A DNA stretch of 64,000 nt from Paenibacillus sp. FSL R5-0766 (GCF_037971845.1 NZ_CP150227.1:3906001-3970000), one strand, 5' to 3'. Positions 18,937 to 27,710 are shown, numbered from the stretch's first letter. Program-made: numbers and translations. Notes: generated by a model from the sequence alone, not told the origin.

Positions 18937-19251
18937 CGTCAAGGTGTCTCCTCTCAATTAAACAGATCGTATGTTCTTATTCCTATCATTTTATCACAGC
19001 CCTCGAACAACTACCCGGTAAAACGATAAAAATGGTTGAAACGTCCTTCTTATCAGCACTCTTCCTAAGTCCATGGACATAGCCTCTAGCGCAAGTATGA
19101 AGATAAAACATCCTTACAGCCGTGCCAACACACTGGTTGCGGATCCGAATCAGCATGCTTATTACCCATGTAAACGCATTGTAGGCCATATGACCTCAGG
19201 ATTCATTAAACTTTCGATCATGTGTTTCAACCAAATGAAGCTGAATATTAC
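18937..19251. other. Intergenic region upstream of the MoxR operon
   Basis: This gap should hold the minus-strand promoter of the six-gene operon. I see a TAAAAT-like -10 near 18990 but no convincing -35 partner, no palindromic operator and no supported open frame. Short frames on both strands lack ribosome binding sites. Confidence 0.4.
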
Positions 19252-19288
19252 AAAGAAAACACAGGCCATTAGCAGCCTGTGTTTTCTT
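19252..19288 (-). terminator. Terminator after the aldo/keto reductase gene
   Basis: Arms AAAACACAGGC and GCCTGTGTTTT enclose the loop CATTAGCA, with T-rich flanks on both strands. It follows the aldo/keto reductase on the minus strand and insulates the MoxR operon. Confidence 0.85.
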
Positions 19289-19357
19289 ATATGTTCAAAT
19301 TTCACCCAACATCTATGAATTTTAATCGAAACTGACCAATCTCTCAGAATTCCCTAC

Positions 19358-20335
19358 TTACATTCTACGTCCGCATGAAGCGGAATACAGCTCGTACCAC
19401 TCATAACGGGTAAGCTCCATATTCGTCGCATCACGACAGGCCAGAATACGCTCTGGCCGAATCGAGCCAATCACGGGCTGAATCCCTGCTGGATGTTTCA
19501 TTAACCAAGCCAGTACAATGGATTCAGATGTAACACCACGTTCCTTGGCCATTCGATCTACCAATTGAGCCGTATGCTCAATCTCCGCGCGCTGTCCCTC
19601 GACGATCCTGCCATTAAATCGTCCTTGAGCAAGTGGACCCCAAGCCTGCAGTTGAATATGCTCTGCCTGACAATATTCCATTGTGCCATAGGGAAATACG
19701 TTGTCTCTCGCTTGGGGCCGATTAACTGTCACACCGGCTTCTACGAATCCGATTTTGTCCAGACTCATCTCCAGCTGGTTCACAATCAGAGGTACTTTAC
19801 TATGAAGCTGAAGAAGGCGAATCTGTTCAGACCCCATATTGGACACACCAAAATGGCGCACTTTACCGGAATGATGCAGCTCAGCCAGTGCTTCTCCAAT
19901 CTCTTGCGGATGGGCGAGCGGATCAGGACGGTGTAACAGCAAAATATCCAGGTAATCGATCCCGAGCCGTTCCAGGATACCGTCCACACTCGCCAGGATA
20001 TGTGCACCTGAGGTGTCATAACGCTGCGGTCCTTCATCATCACCCACAAGACGTATACCACACTTCGACTGTATAATGATCTGTTCACGCAAGCCAGGAG
20101 TTTCGGATAAAACTCGCCCCAAGACATACTCTGCCTTGCCACGTGTGTAAATATCCGCCAGATCAAAGTGATTAATGCCGATTTCGATAGCTGCTTCTAC
20201 CGCTCGATGACCTTCTACGACAAGATCTGAAGTAATGGGGAGCCCATCCCATTCACCCCCAAACCGCATACACCCAAGAACAATTCGACTTGCCGGAATC
20301 TGGTGGTGATGCAAAGGAAGTTGTGCGTAAGACAT
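19358..20335 (-). CDS. Aldo/keto reductase (YdhF/YcsN-like)
   Basis: 325 residues covering one (beta/alpha)8 aldo/keto reductase domain, which reduces carbonyl substrates with NADPH. The catalytic tetrad is visible: Asp and Tyr in HFDLADIYTRG, Lys in IIIQSKCGIR and His in ILLLHRPDPL. The start ATG at 20335 (MSYAQLPLHHHQ) has GAGGTGAACG upstream, better than the in-frame starts at 20371 and 20380. It is monocistronic, with a terminator downstream and the P450 gene divergent. Substrate unknown. Confidence 0.88.
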   Translation of the reverse strand: MSYAQLPLHHHQIPASRIVLGCMRFGGEWDGLPITSDLVVEGHRAVEAAIEIGINHFDLADIYTRGKAEYVLGRVLSETPGLREQIIIQSKCGIRLVGDDEGPQRYDTSGAHILASVDGILERLGIDYLDILLLHRPDPLAHPQEIGEALAELHHSGKVRHFGVSNMGSEQIRLLQLHSKVPLIVNQLEMSLDKIGFVEAGVTVNRPQARDNVFPYGTMEYCQAEHIQLQAWGPLAQGRFNGRIVEGQRAEIEHTAQLVDRMAKERGVTSESIVLAWLMKHPAGIQPVIGSIRPERILACRDATNMELTRYEWYELYSASCGRRM

Positions 20336-20524
20336 GTCAGCGTTCACCTCATTTTCATTATTACCAAGCATAATAACCAATTCTCTCTACCATGTCTTCT
20401 TCCATCTTCCTCTATTTTCCTGCTCTATCATCCATATGAAGAAAAAACAAGGTTTCAAAAGCTTGTGTATTGAATATATAGAGGGTGCAGGTATTATGCA
20501 GGAATATGAGAGGAGATTTTGCAT

Positions 20525-21724
20525 TTGAACCCGAATGAAGCCAAAGAGTCCTCAAAGCCAGCGTTTTTCACGAAAGAATTCACACACAACCCTTACCCGG
20601 TATATGAAAAGTTAAGAAAAGAGGAGCCTGTTTTCAGAGTCATGTTTCCTCACGGGGAGTTCGGCTGGATCATTACCCGATACGAGGATGCAGTCCAGAT
20701 CCTGAAAGATCCTCGCTTCACTAAAGATATTGCCAAACGTTATGGACCTGAAAATCAAAGTATCTTTGTCAATAACATGCTGTTCTCCGATCCACCAGAT
20801 CATCGGCGTCTTCGGGGACTTGTGCAGAAAGCATTCACACCCAAACTGGTTGCAGACATGCGCAGCCATATTCAGGACATTGCTGATGATCTGCTGGACA
20901 ACCTTGCGTCACAGGAAAAAATGAATCTGATCGATGACTTTGCTTTCCCGCTGCCCATCATTGTCATCAGTGAGATTCTGGGCGTCCCTATTGAGGATCG
21001 TGACAAATTCCGCATGTGGTCCAATACGGTAATCGATGCTTCCACAGCTGAGAGCGCAGAGCTGTTCGAGCAGCATGCCAGAGAGTTTACGGAATACCTG
21101 ACTGCTTGGTTTGCGAAAGTACGCCAAGATCCCGGCCCTGATCTGATCAGCCAACTCGTCATTGCAGAAGAATCCGGGCAACAGTTAACTGAACAAGAAT
21201 TGCTTGGCGTAGTCTCCTTGTTAATCATCGCGGGTCATGAAACGACGGTTAATCTCATCGGCAATGGGATACTTGCACTGCTGGAGCACCCTGAGCAACG
21301 CGAACTGCTCATCAAGCAGCCGGGGCTTATTCACAACGCCATTGAAGAGATGTTGCGCTACAATGGTCCGGTGGAGTTCAGCACATCTCGCTGGGCTCTG
21401 GAAGATATTGAATTCCGTGGACAGCATATCGCTCAAGGTGAACTTGTCATTGTTGCGCTTGATTCGGCTAATCAGGATGAGGAACAATTCAATAACCCGG
21501 ATATTTTCGATATCACACGCGAGAAGAGTTCGCATCTGGCCTTTGGCAAAGGCATTCATCTCTGCCTCGGAGCACCGCTTGCTCGTCTGGAAGGTGAGAT
21601 TGCAGTCAGCACACTTCTGAATCGTTTTCCTAATATGCAGCTACAGGCTGATGTGGATGAACTCGAATGGAGACCCGGCATGATTGTTCGTGGTGTCAAG
21701 GAAATTCCGGTTCAACTAAAATAA
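20525..21724 (+). CDS. Cytochrome P450 (CYP107-like, soluble bacterial type)
   Basis: 399 residues, the usual soluble bacterial P450 length, without membrane anchor. The I-helix oxygen-activation motif is AGHETT (about 236-241) and the haem-binding loop is FGKGIHLCLGAPLAR with its cysteine thiolate near residue 347. The ExxR pair of the K helix appears in IEEMLRYNGPV. The start is probably TTG at 20525, 9 bases behind GAGAGGAG; the TTG at 20519 is too close to it. No ferredoxin or reductase gene is adjacent, so redox partners are elsewhere. Substrate not predictable; relatives hydroxylate fatty acids or polyketides. Confidence 0.9.
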   Translation: MNPNEAKESSKPAFFTKEFTHNPYPVYEKLRKEEPVFRVMFPHGEFGWIITRYEDAVQILKDPRFTKDIAKRYGPENQSIFVNNMLFSDPPDHRRLRGLVQKAFTPKLVADMRSHIQDIADDLLDNLASQEKMNLIDDFAFPLPIIVISEILGVPIEDRDKFRMWSNTVIDASTAESAELFEQHAREFTEYLTAWFAKVRQDPGPDLISQLVIAEESGQQLTEQELLGVVSLLIIAGHETTVNLIGNGILALLEHPEQRELLIKQPGLIHNAIEEMLRYNGPVEFSTSRWALEDIEFRGQHIAQGELVIVALDSANQDEEQFNNPDIFDITREKSSHLAFGKGIHLCLGAPLARLEGEIAVSTLLNRFPNMQLQADVDELEWRPGMIVRGVKEIPVQLK

Positions 21725-21764
21725 TGCCTAAATATGAATAATTGAAAGTGAGGCACCTTACATC

Positions 21765-22106
21765 ATGGAAATGAACACCTTGGTATGGATCATTTTGCTG
21801 CTTCTGATCCTTGTGTTACTGGTCAGAGTCACCAGCCTGCAACGTCAATTGAATGAATTGAAAAGAGATGTGGAGCGTCTGGAGAACGGTTCAACCGCAG
21901 GCACACGCTCCGACTTCAATTACACCTTGTCGCCGAAGGAAGCATCCCCTTCGCATACAAGCCAACCAGCCCAAACGGATCTGGATCAGGAACTGCTCAC
22001 ACTTATACAACAAGGGAAAAAAATTATGGCGATCAAACGACTGCGTGAAGCCAGAGGTCTTTCGTTGAAGGAAGCCAAAGACTATGTTGATTCCCTAGAT
22101 TCGTGA
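21765..22106 (+). CDS. Membrane-anchored protein with ribosomal L7/L12 C-terminal-like motif
   Basis: 113 residues. One N-terminal membrane helix (about 4-24, WIILLLLILVLLVRV) is followed by a short coiled coil (LQRQLNELKRDVERLE), a linker, and a C-terminal segment KIMAIKRLREARGLSLKEAK that matches the pattern of the ribosomal protein L7/L12 C-terminal domain. Such small anchored L7/L12-like proteins are widespread in Firmicutes and uncharacterised. GTGAGG precedes the ATG. It follows the P450 gene by 40 bases and is probably co-transcribed, ending at a strong terminator. Confidence 0.8.
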   Translation: MEMNTLVWIILLLLILVLLVRVTSLQRQLNELKRDVERLENGSTAGTRSDFNYTLSPKEASPSHTSQPAQTDLDQELLTLIQQGKKIMAIKRLREARGLSLKEAKDYVDSLDS

Positions 22107-22121
22107 AGTTTAAAACAAACC

Positions 22122-22163
22122 AAAAAGAGAGGCACTGTATGTATACAGCAGCCTCTCTTTAAA
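22122..22163. terminator. Bidirectional terminator between convergent genes
   Basis: Arms AAAGAGAGGC and GCCTCTCTTT, with an inner CTGTATGTATACAG palindrome, lie between the L7/L12-like gene (plus) and an SDR gene (minus). Flanking A and T runs suit both directions. Confidence 0.85.
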
Positions 22164-22201
22164 CATTTTAACGGCTATTCTATTACCGATAAGCAGAACT
22201 C

Positions 22202-22957
22202 TTATTGAGCCGTAACTGCACCATCGATTGGATATACTGCACCATTGATATATGGCGCTTCATCTCCAAGCAGGAAGGAAACCAAATTCGCAATCTCTTC
22301 CGGTCTTCCCAGACGTCCGGATGGAATGCTGTCGACGGTTGCCTTGAACACTTCAGGGTTGTCTTTACCGAACTGAATGACCATTGGCGTCTCAATTGTA
22401 CCTGGGGCAATCGCATTTACACGAATGTTGTCCTTGCCATATTCAATCGCAGCTGTGCGGGTCAAGCCCACTACGCCATGTTTGGTTGCTGCGTATGGTG
22501 CAACTGCGGGTACACCAACAATACCCGCTGTGGAGGCCGTGTTCAGAATGGAACCTCCACCTGTTTTGAGCATTTCAGTAATTACATACTTCAACCCGTA
22601 GAATACACTTCTCAGGTTAATATCAATAATCTGGTCAAACTGCTGAATCGTATGTTCAATCAGCTTGATCCCAGGACCTGCAATACCTGCATTATTAAAG
22701 AACATGTCGATTCGTCCGAACTCTTCGACTGCTTTTTTCACATAATTCTCCACTTCAGGTGCTTTACTCACGTCTGCTTGTACAAAAATAGCTTTACTTC
22801 CCAGCTTCTCAATCTGCTTAACCGTTTCAAGACCTGTCTCTTCGACAAGATCCACAACGACAATGGATGCACCCTTCTCAGCTAGCTTCAGTGCTGCTGC
22901 TTGGCCCAATCCACTTCCTGCTCCAGTAATAATGGCTACTTTTCCTGCGTGACTCAT
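22202..22957 (-). CDS. SDR-family NAD(P)-dependent oxidoreductase
   Basis: 251 residues, classical short-chain dehydrogenase. The cofactor-binding glycine motif is TGAGSGLG near the N-terminus, NNAG follows at about residue 87, and the catalytic Ser and Tyr-x-x-x-Lys are in ILNTAST and YAATKHG. The C-terminal IDGAVTAQ is family-typical. The start at 22957 follows GGAGGAGATCAAC; the upstream in-frame ATG at 22972 lies before it. Relatives are annotated as glucose 1-dehydrogenase or 3-ketoacyl-ACP reductase-like, but substrate specificity cannot be inferred. Confidence 0.9.
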   Translation of the reverse strand: MSHAGKVAIITGAGSGLGQAAALKLAEKGASIVVVDLVEETGLETVKQIEKLGSKAIFVQADVSKAPEVENYVKKAVEEFGRIDMFFNNAGIAGPGIKLIEHTIQQFDQIIDINLRSVFYGLKYVITEMLKTGGGSILNTASTAGIVGVPAVAPYAATKHGVVGLTRTAAIEYGKDNIRVNAIAPGTIETPMVIQFGKDNPEVFKATVDSIPSGRLGRPEEIANLVSFLLGDEAPYINGAVYPIDGAVTAQ

Positions 22958-23280
22958 GTTGATCTCCTCCATGTGTGTGTGTCATCTTGTGATTGGATCG
23001 ATGAATACGATATGAAACGTACTTACATGTAATGATGCAATATGTAGGTCAAAAATGGCATAAAACCTTCTTGACTTTACCTATTCTAATAGACTTTCGA
23101 CATAAAAACAAATCATATAATATGTATTCATACTATATTCCCTGTCACATTTTCAGCATTTATATTGAAGGAGCATACAACTATTACGCCTAGTTGCATG
23201 CTCCTCTTTTACATATACAATACTTTTCAAGTCGGTATCTCTATAACTTCAAACGGTGCACATCCGCTTATCGAAACACA
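22958..23280. other. Intergenic region with a stem-loop
   Basis: An imperfect stem-loop at 23168-23211 pairs AGGAGCATACAACT with AGTTGCATGCTCCT. It is followed by CTTTTAC on the plus strand, but no plus-strand gene precedes it; it may still mark the end of the pyruvate oxidase transcript. The rest (22980-23150) is AT-rich and should contain the SDR promoter on the minus strand. Confidence 0.45.
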
Positions 23281-25008
23281 TTAACGCAGCAAATTCGTTT
23301 TTGCCAATTCAATAATCTCGTCACCGCGTCCGTTGAGCACGGCTTTCATCATCCATAAGGTGAATCCTTCCGCCTGTTTGATATCAATCTTCGGAGGTAA
23401 GGACAATTCCTGACGATTCACCACCACGTCAATCAGCACAGGACCATCATGCTGAAGCGCACGCTGTACAGCTCCTTCGAGTTCATCCGGATCCTCTACC
23501 CGAATGCCTTCCATGCCCATGGCTTGAGCAACCATCGCAAAGTTGGGATTGACAAGCTCTGTTCCCGATTCCAGGAATCCGGCAGCTTTCATCTCCAGCT
23601 CAACAAAACCGAGTGCTCCATTATTAAACACCACGACTTTAATCGGCAGATTATGCTGTTTCAATGTCAATAGATCACCCATCAGCATCGTAATACCACC
23701 ATCACCCGACAAAGAGATGACTTGTCTGCCCGGATCAGCGACCTGAGCGCCAATTGCCTGAGGCAAAGCGTTTGCCATCGTACCATGGCTGAATGAACCG
23801 AGCAGCCTGCGATTGCGAGACATCTCGATATAACGGGCCGCCCATACTGTCGGAGTACCGACATCACAGGTGAAGATGGCATTTTCAGCTGCGGCATCAC
23901 TAATGACCTTGGTCAGGTACTGCGGATGAATGGGCTTTTTACCCGGTTTTCCAACGGCCAGCTCGTCCAGATCTTTGCGTACTTTCACATAACGATCCAC
24001 ACTTTTACGCAGATGTTTGTCACTGTGTTCTTCTGTCAGATAAGGAAGCAAAGTTTCAAGGGTCGCTTTCACATCCCCACATACGCCGTAATCCAGCTTC
24101 GTGCGCCGACCCAGATGGGAAGATTGAATGTCGACCTGAAGGACTTTCGCATCTTCGGGATAGAATTGACGATATGGGAAATCCGTTCCCAGCATTAATA
24201 ATACATCACAGTCCATCATGGCATGATAACCGGATGAATACCCAATTAGACCCGTAAGACCCACGGAATAGGGGTTGTCATACTCCAAATATTCCTTGCC
24301 TCGTAGCGCAATAACCATCGGGGATTTCAAACGATCACAGAGCTGCATAAGGGGTTCCCGAGCGCCTGCGCAGCCTGCACCGCACAATAACGTAATTTTT
24401 TTGCCTTGATTCAGATACTCCGCCAGTTTCACGAGTTCAGGCTCAGAAGGATGTACCACGGGGTTGGTTGCGTGATACACATGCTCAGGCACAGGAAGAT
24501 CCGCTGCTTCAAGTCCTGCTACATCCCCCGGCAATACAACCACAGACACACCTGAACGTGCAACTGCTGTCTGAATGGCCATCGTCAGAGAACGCGGCAT
24601 CTGTTTGGCTGTTGTAATGACTTCACAATAATCGCTACATTCCTGGAACAGATACTCCGGATGAGTCGCCTGAAAATATTCACTGCCAATCTCGTCACTT
24701 GGGATATGTGCAGCGATGGCGAGTACAGGAACACGATTGCGGTGACAGTCGTACAGACCATTAATCAGATGCATATTACCAGGACCACTACTACCTGCGC
24801 AGACAGCGATACTTCCACTGACCTGAGCGTCCGCCCCAGCAGCAAATGCAGCTACTTCTTCATGACGTACATGAATCCATTCGATCTTGCCCGATCGACG
24901 GATGGAGTCGAGTACCGCATTCAAGGAGTCTCCAACAATGCCATATATGCGTTTGATGCCAGCGTTCAATAAGGATTCAACCAGAACGTCCGCGACTGTT
25001 TTTTTCAT
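23281..25008 (-). CDS. Thiamine-pyrophosphate enzyme, pyruvate oxidase type (PoxB/YdaP-like)
   Basis: 575 residues with the three-domain layout of the acetolactate synthase/pyruvate oxidase family. The cofactor-activating glutamate is in HVRHEEVAAFAAG, and the C-terminal pyrophosphate-binding motif runs from GDGGITMLM to VVFNN. Such enzymes oxidatively decarboxylate pyruvate to acetate or acetyl phosphate. Close relatives are PoxB of E. coli and YdaP of B. subtilis; the latter is a general-stress gene. AAAGGAG precedes the ATG. It stands alone between two SDR genes. Acetolactate synthase is the alternative reading, less likely given length and motif set. Confidence 0.85.
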   Translation of the reverse strand: MKKTVADVLVESLLNAGIKRIYGIVGDSLNAVLDSIRRSGKIEWIHVRHEEVAAFAAGADAQVSGSIAVCAGSSGPGNMHLINGLYDCHRNRVPVLAIAAHIPSDEIGSEYFQATHPEYLFQECSDYCEVITTAKQMPRSLTMAIQTAVARSGVSVVVLPGDVAGLEAADLPVPEHVYHATNPVVHPSEPELVKLAEYLNQGKKITLLCGAGCAGAREPLMQLCDRLKSPMVIALRGKEYLEYDNPYSVGLTGLIGYSSGYHAMMDCDVLLMLGTDFPYRQFYPEDAKVLQVDIQSSHLGRRTKLDYGVCGDVKATLETLLPYLTEEHSDKHLRKSVDRYVKVRKDLDELAVGKPGKKPIHPQYLTKVISDAAAENAIFTCDVGTPTVWAARYIEMSRNRRLLGSFSHGTMANALPQAIGAQVADPGRQVISLSGDGGITMLMGDLLTLKQHNLPIKVVVFNNGALGFVELEMKAAGFLESGTELVNPNFAMVAQAMGMEGIRVEDPDELEGAVQRALQHDGPVLIDVVVNRQELSLPPKIDIKQAEGFTLWMMKAVLNGRGDEIIELAKTNLLR

Positions 25009-25173
25009 AAGTGATGGGTCTCCTTTAATTGCTCATTTTGGTTATGTTTCCACTCTGTTAATATACCTATTCTTATACCCCAATCTTCCGAAAACCGAAC
25101 CAACTCATATGTATGTCTGGATATATGAAACAAAACCGGCCCCTTATACCGTTATTCCAGCCATAGCAAATGC

Positions 25174-25207
25174 CAAAAAATCCGCTTGTCGAATGACAAA
25201 CGGATTA
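25174..25207 (-). terminator. Terminator after an SDR gene
   Basis: Arms ATCCGCTTGTC and GACAAACGGAT close on a GAAT loop. Read on the minus strand the stem is followed by a TTTTTT run. It terminates the SDR transcript ending at 25262. Confidence 0.85.
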
Positions 25208-25261
25208 CGGTTACACTCAGATTATTCATTTTCATGTGAATTCCCGAATCCAAATCAGATA

Positions 25262-26023
25262 CTAGATAGCAGGCATCACATTGCCACCACTTACCGGGAT
25301 ATAGGCACCTGTGATAAAGGAGGACAGGTCCGAAGCGAGAAAAGCTACCGCATTGGCGATCTCCTGATCCTCACCCCTGCGCTTCAGCGGCACGGTACGC
25401 GTATATGCCTCATCATGTCCAGGCTCACTGGACCGATCACGCTCACTTATCGTCCATCCAGGTGCAACTTGGTTTACGGTAATCTGATACTCGCCAACCT
25501 CCTTGGCAAGTACGCGATATACACCGTCCATTCCACGCTTACCAGCGGTGTAGGCCGATTGGTGAGCGAAATTTTGCATCGCACATTCCGTATTGATACC
25601 AATGAACCGACCGGCTCTGATATCTTGCATATGTGGAATGAAAGCTTTGGCAAGATACACACTCTGCATGACACAGGATTCAAACTGGCTCAAGTAATCT
25701 TCAGGAGACTGTTCCAATACTGTTGTCCATTCATATTGAATGACTGCATTGGCAACAACAATATCCACTCCGCCGAGGACAGGCTGAATTTCATCACGCA
25801 TCCGAAATGCCGTATCCTGCTTTGTAATATCTCCCTGTACAATTACAGCCTGACGACCGAGTGCTTCAATCTCACCTTGAAGCTCCCGAGCCTTGGTATC
25901 ATTATTTATGTAATGTAGAGCCAGATTGGCGCCACAGGCTGCCAACGTGCGGGCGATGACTCTCCCCAGTTGTCCGGTTGCGCCTGTAACCAGAGCCGTT
26001 TTTCCTGAGAGATCCAATTGCAT
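25262..26023 (-). CDS. SDR-family oxidoreductase with atypical catalytic Thr
   Basis: 253 residues, Rossmann-fold short-chain dehydrogenase. The cofactor motif is TGATGQLG, the Tyr-x-x-x-Lys pair is in SAYTAGKRG, and the C-terminus ends in the usual SGG segment. Thirteen residues before the tyrosine, where the catalytic serine normally sits, the residue is threonine (GINTECA). The usual NNAG is replaced by VANAV. It could still be active, since Thr sometimes substitutes. A palindromic operator candidate lies 40 bases upstream. Substrate unknown. Confidence 0.87.
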   Translation of the reverse strand: MQLDLSGKTALVTGATGQLGRVIARTLAACGANLALHYINNDTKARELQGEIEALGRQAVIVQGDITKQDTAFRMRDEIQPVLGGVDIVVANAVIQYEWTTVLEQSPEDYLSQFESCVMQSVYLAKAFIPHMQDIRAGRFIGINTECAMQNFAHQSAYTAGKRGMDGVYRVLAKEVGEYQITVNQVAPGWTISERDRSSEPGHDEAYTRTVPLKRRGEDQEIANAVAFLASDLSSFITGAYIPVSGGNVMPAI

Positions 26024-26062
26024 AACAGCGAAAACCTCCTTGAAATTATTTATTCGAAATAG

Positions 26063-26078
26063 TCGAAAACGATTTCGA
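26063..26078. promoter_or_regulatory. Palindromic operator, cre-like
   Basis: TCGAAAACGATTTCGA is a near-perfect palindrome 40 bases upstream of the SDR start. Twelve of 14 positions of the CcpA cre consensus TGWAANCGNTNWCA fit. It may mediate catabolite repression, or bind a LacI-type regulator. Confidence 0.4.
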
Positions 26079-26121
26079 AAATATGTTATTTTTGTTCATT
26101 AATTACGCGTTATTCAGAGAT

Positions 26122-26149
26122 ATATACAGCATTGTTCAATGCTGTATAT
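26122..26149. repeat. Perfect inverted repeat, 13-base arms
   Basis: ATATACAGCATTG and CAATGCTGTATAT flank a 2-base TT spacer. It lies downstream of the Dabb gene and upstream of the SDR gene. It lacks a T run directly after the stem, so an operator or mRNA 3' hairpin is possible. Confidence 0.6.
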
Positions 26150-26184
26150 GGTAGTTCAACTTTTTTCCTATATGTGGAGACTAT

Positions 26185-26490
26185 TTAATTATGATGTTGA
26201 ATAAGATCAATTTCCTGGAAGCGACTGACTTCCTTTTCCCAACGCTCTTCTACATACTGACGGTGAACCGGGTGATTATTGTATGCATCATACGCAGCCT
26301 GATCTGCAAAGACCATCGAGAAGCTGTAGTCAAACTCATTCTTCTCACTTACCTGTCTCAAAACCTGAAATTGCTCTACCCCAGGAATGACAGCCAGTGC
26401 ATCCGAACTTTCCTTCAAAAAGGCTTCGGCCTCCGGTGTATCTTTACCCGCGTAAAGTGTAAACGTTACCATATGTGTGATGCTGCTCAT
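26185..26490 (-). CDS. Dabb-domain (stress-responsive A/B barrel) protein
   Basis: 101 residues forming one dimeric alpha/beta-barrel domain. The family pattern is visible: HMVTFTLYAG near the N-terminus, a central FQVLRQVSEKNEFDYSF and a C-terminal HPVHRQYVEE. These small ferredoxin-like proteins are widespread and mostly uncharacterised; some plant members are salt-stress induced and some fungal ones are cyclases. The start at 26490 follows GGAGGAGG; an upstream in-frame start at 26559 has none. Confidence 0.85.
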   Translation of the reverse strand: MSSITHMVTFTLYAGKDTPEAEAFLKESSDALAVIPGVEQFQVLRQVSEKNEFDYSFSMVFADQAAYDAYNNHPVHRQYVEERWEKEVSRFQEIDLIQHHN

Positions 26491-26595
26491 CTCTATTTCC
26501 TCCTCCAATATGTTCGTACTCTGTTTCCTAGTGTACATCCGAATGTGTTGTAAGCGCAATAATTGGTTGAATTAATTATTATGAATTGATATTTC

Positions 26596-26787
26596 TATAT
26601 AAATTGAACTAAGGAATATTTACACTGGTCACTTCGATGACAGAACAACCTTCCGATCGCTGTTATCCCCAGATTTTTCGATTCCTTTTTCTAAAGGGGA
26701 AAATCCGGGGATAAAGGCGAACGCTCCGCTTCTTCAGGTTCTTTCTGTCCTCTCCGTTTTGTGTAAATGTTTATCTCAATTTATATA
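26596..26787. repeat. ~190-bp long palindromic repeat, copy A
   Basis: The ends are inverted repeats (TATATAAATTGAAC at left, CTCAATTTATATA at right), next to TTTACAC and GTGTAAA. Inside, GACAGAAC pairs with GTTCTTTCTGTC and TATCCCCAG with the GGGGATA segment, so the whole element folds into one long imperfect hairpin. The core GATCGCTGTT...AAAGGCGAACGCT is shared with the copies at 49823 and 50053. Confidence 0.75.
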
Positions 26788-26840
26788 GTTACAAATATTA
26801 ATTTCAAGTAAAATTCACTAGCCTTTACCCTGAATATGTA

Positions 26841-26875
26841 CAAAAAAAAACCTCAGGACAAATCCCGAGGTTTTC
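26841..26875 (-). terminator. Terminator of the L31 gene
   Basis: Arms AACCTCAGG and CCCGAGGTT enclose ACAAAT. On the minus strand the stem is followed by nine T. It lies directly downstream of the type-B L31 gene. Confidence 0.85.
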
Positions 26876-26894
26876 TTGTAATGTATGGACAAAA

Positions 26895-27146
26895 TTATTT
26901 GGTGATGTTGTATTTACGGTTAAATTTATCAACACGGCCACCGATATCCACGTTTCTTTGTTTACCAGTGAAGAACGGGTGGGATGCGGAACTAGTGTCC
27001 ACACGGATTACTGGGTAAGAGTTACCGTCTTCCCATTCCATAGTTTCGTTAGAGAACTTCGTGGAAGAACTCAGGAATTTGAAATCAGCACTTGCATCGT
27101 AAAAAATTACGAGTTGTGTCTTTGGATGGATGTCAACTTTTGGCAT
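26895..27146 (-). CDS. rpmE2: 50S ribosomal protein L31, type B
   Basis: 83 residues, the usual length for type-B L31. It has no Cys-x-x-Cys zinc motif near the N-terminus, which distinguishes it from the zinc-binding type A. Recognisable segments are [37 protein letters not shown] and FNRKY. In many Gram-positives this isoform replaces the zinc form under zinc shortage. I find no convincing Zur box in its upstream region (27147-27230), unlike the L33 gene at 44572. AAAGGAG precedes the start. Confidence 0.95.
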   Translation of the reverse strand: MPKVDIHPKTQLVIFYDASADFKFLSSSTKFSNETMEWEDGNSYPVIRVDTSSASHPFFTGKQRNVDIGGRVDKFNRKYNITK

Positions 27147-27290
27147 AATCTATTTACACTCCTTTAATATGGGTACTTCTTTAGAATCAAACTACATTTT
27201 ATTATACTCTTTTTTTGGACAAAGTACCAGCAGGATTTGAGGAATAGCTAAAAAAATTATGATATCTGTGATTTTGCACCTAATCAGGTG

Positions 27291-27557
27291 TCACGCCGTC
27301 CCTTTCTCCAGTACATTCAACATGTACTCCAAAGCCTCCAGTTCATCCCTGCCTCTTGTCTGTAATCTGACAACACTACCATATCGAATGGGTAGTAACG
27401 CCATTCCAAGCAGGCTTTTGACATCTACACGATGCTCATGCTCAGACTCCATATACGACAAAATAATATCCGAGGAAAAACGCGACGCTTGAGAAGATAC
27501 CGACATCAGATCATCCCGATGAAAATCAGCGTGTATCATAAATTCATGTACTCTCAC
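27291..27557 (-). CDS. HPr-family protein with altered His-loop
   Basis: 88 residues, HPr length. The regulatory-serine region is HPr-like (VDVKSLLGM, matching VNLKSIMGV) and so is the C-terminal helix (DELEALEYMLNVLE). Aligning HRDDLMSVSSQASRF with the usual HARPASxFVQxAxxF keeps the active-site histidine, but the following Arg and Pro become Asp-Asp. It may therefore be a poor phosphocarrier in the phosphotransferase system, while keeping the serine used by HPr kinase, as the regulatory protein Crh does. It stands alone upstream of the L31 gene. Confidence 0.75.
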   Translation of the reverse strand: MRVHEFMIHADFHRDDLMSVSSQASRFSSDIILSYMESEHEHRVDVKSLLGMALLPIRYGSVVRLQTRGRDELEALEYMLNVLEKGTA

Positions 27558-27673
27558 AACCTTCAGTTCCTTTCGCTAAGTACTTATTCACCAATATGGT
27601 GTGTATCCATTTATATATTAAAATCTTCATGAATTATACCATGTTATGGGAGCTTGACCCATACTTTTTTGCA

Positions 27674-27710
27674 AAAAAAACAAAAAAAGAGTCCTATACC
27701 GCAGGACTCT
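27674..27710 (-). terminator. Terminator of the polyol dehydrogenase gene
   Basis: Arms AGAGTCCT and AGGACTCT enclose ATACCGC. On the minus strand the stem is followed by a long T run. It lies 13 bases downstream of the stop at 27723. Confidence 0.9.

Noticed and set aside
22205..22885. 226-codon plus-strand frame opposite the SDR
   Set aside because: Mirrors the reading frame of a clear SDR gene; Cys-rich nonsense with no start signal.
24887..25918. 343-codon plus-strand frame opposite pyruvate oxidase and an SDR
   Set aside because: No ribosome binding site, composition unlike a real protein, and overlaps two well-supported genes and a terminator.
27097..27116. Zur-like TCGTAA...TTACGA inside the L31 gene
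   Set aside because: Spacing is one base longer than the Zur consensus and it lies within coding sequence; no Zur box is found upstream of the gene.
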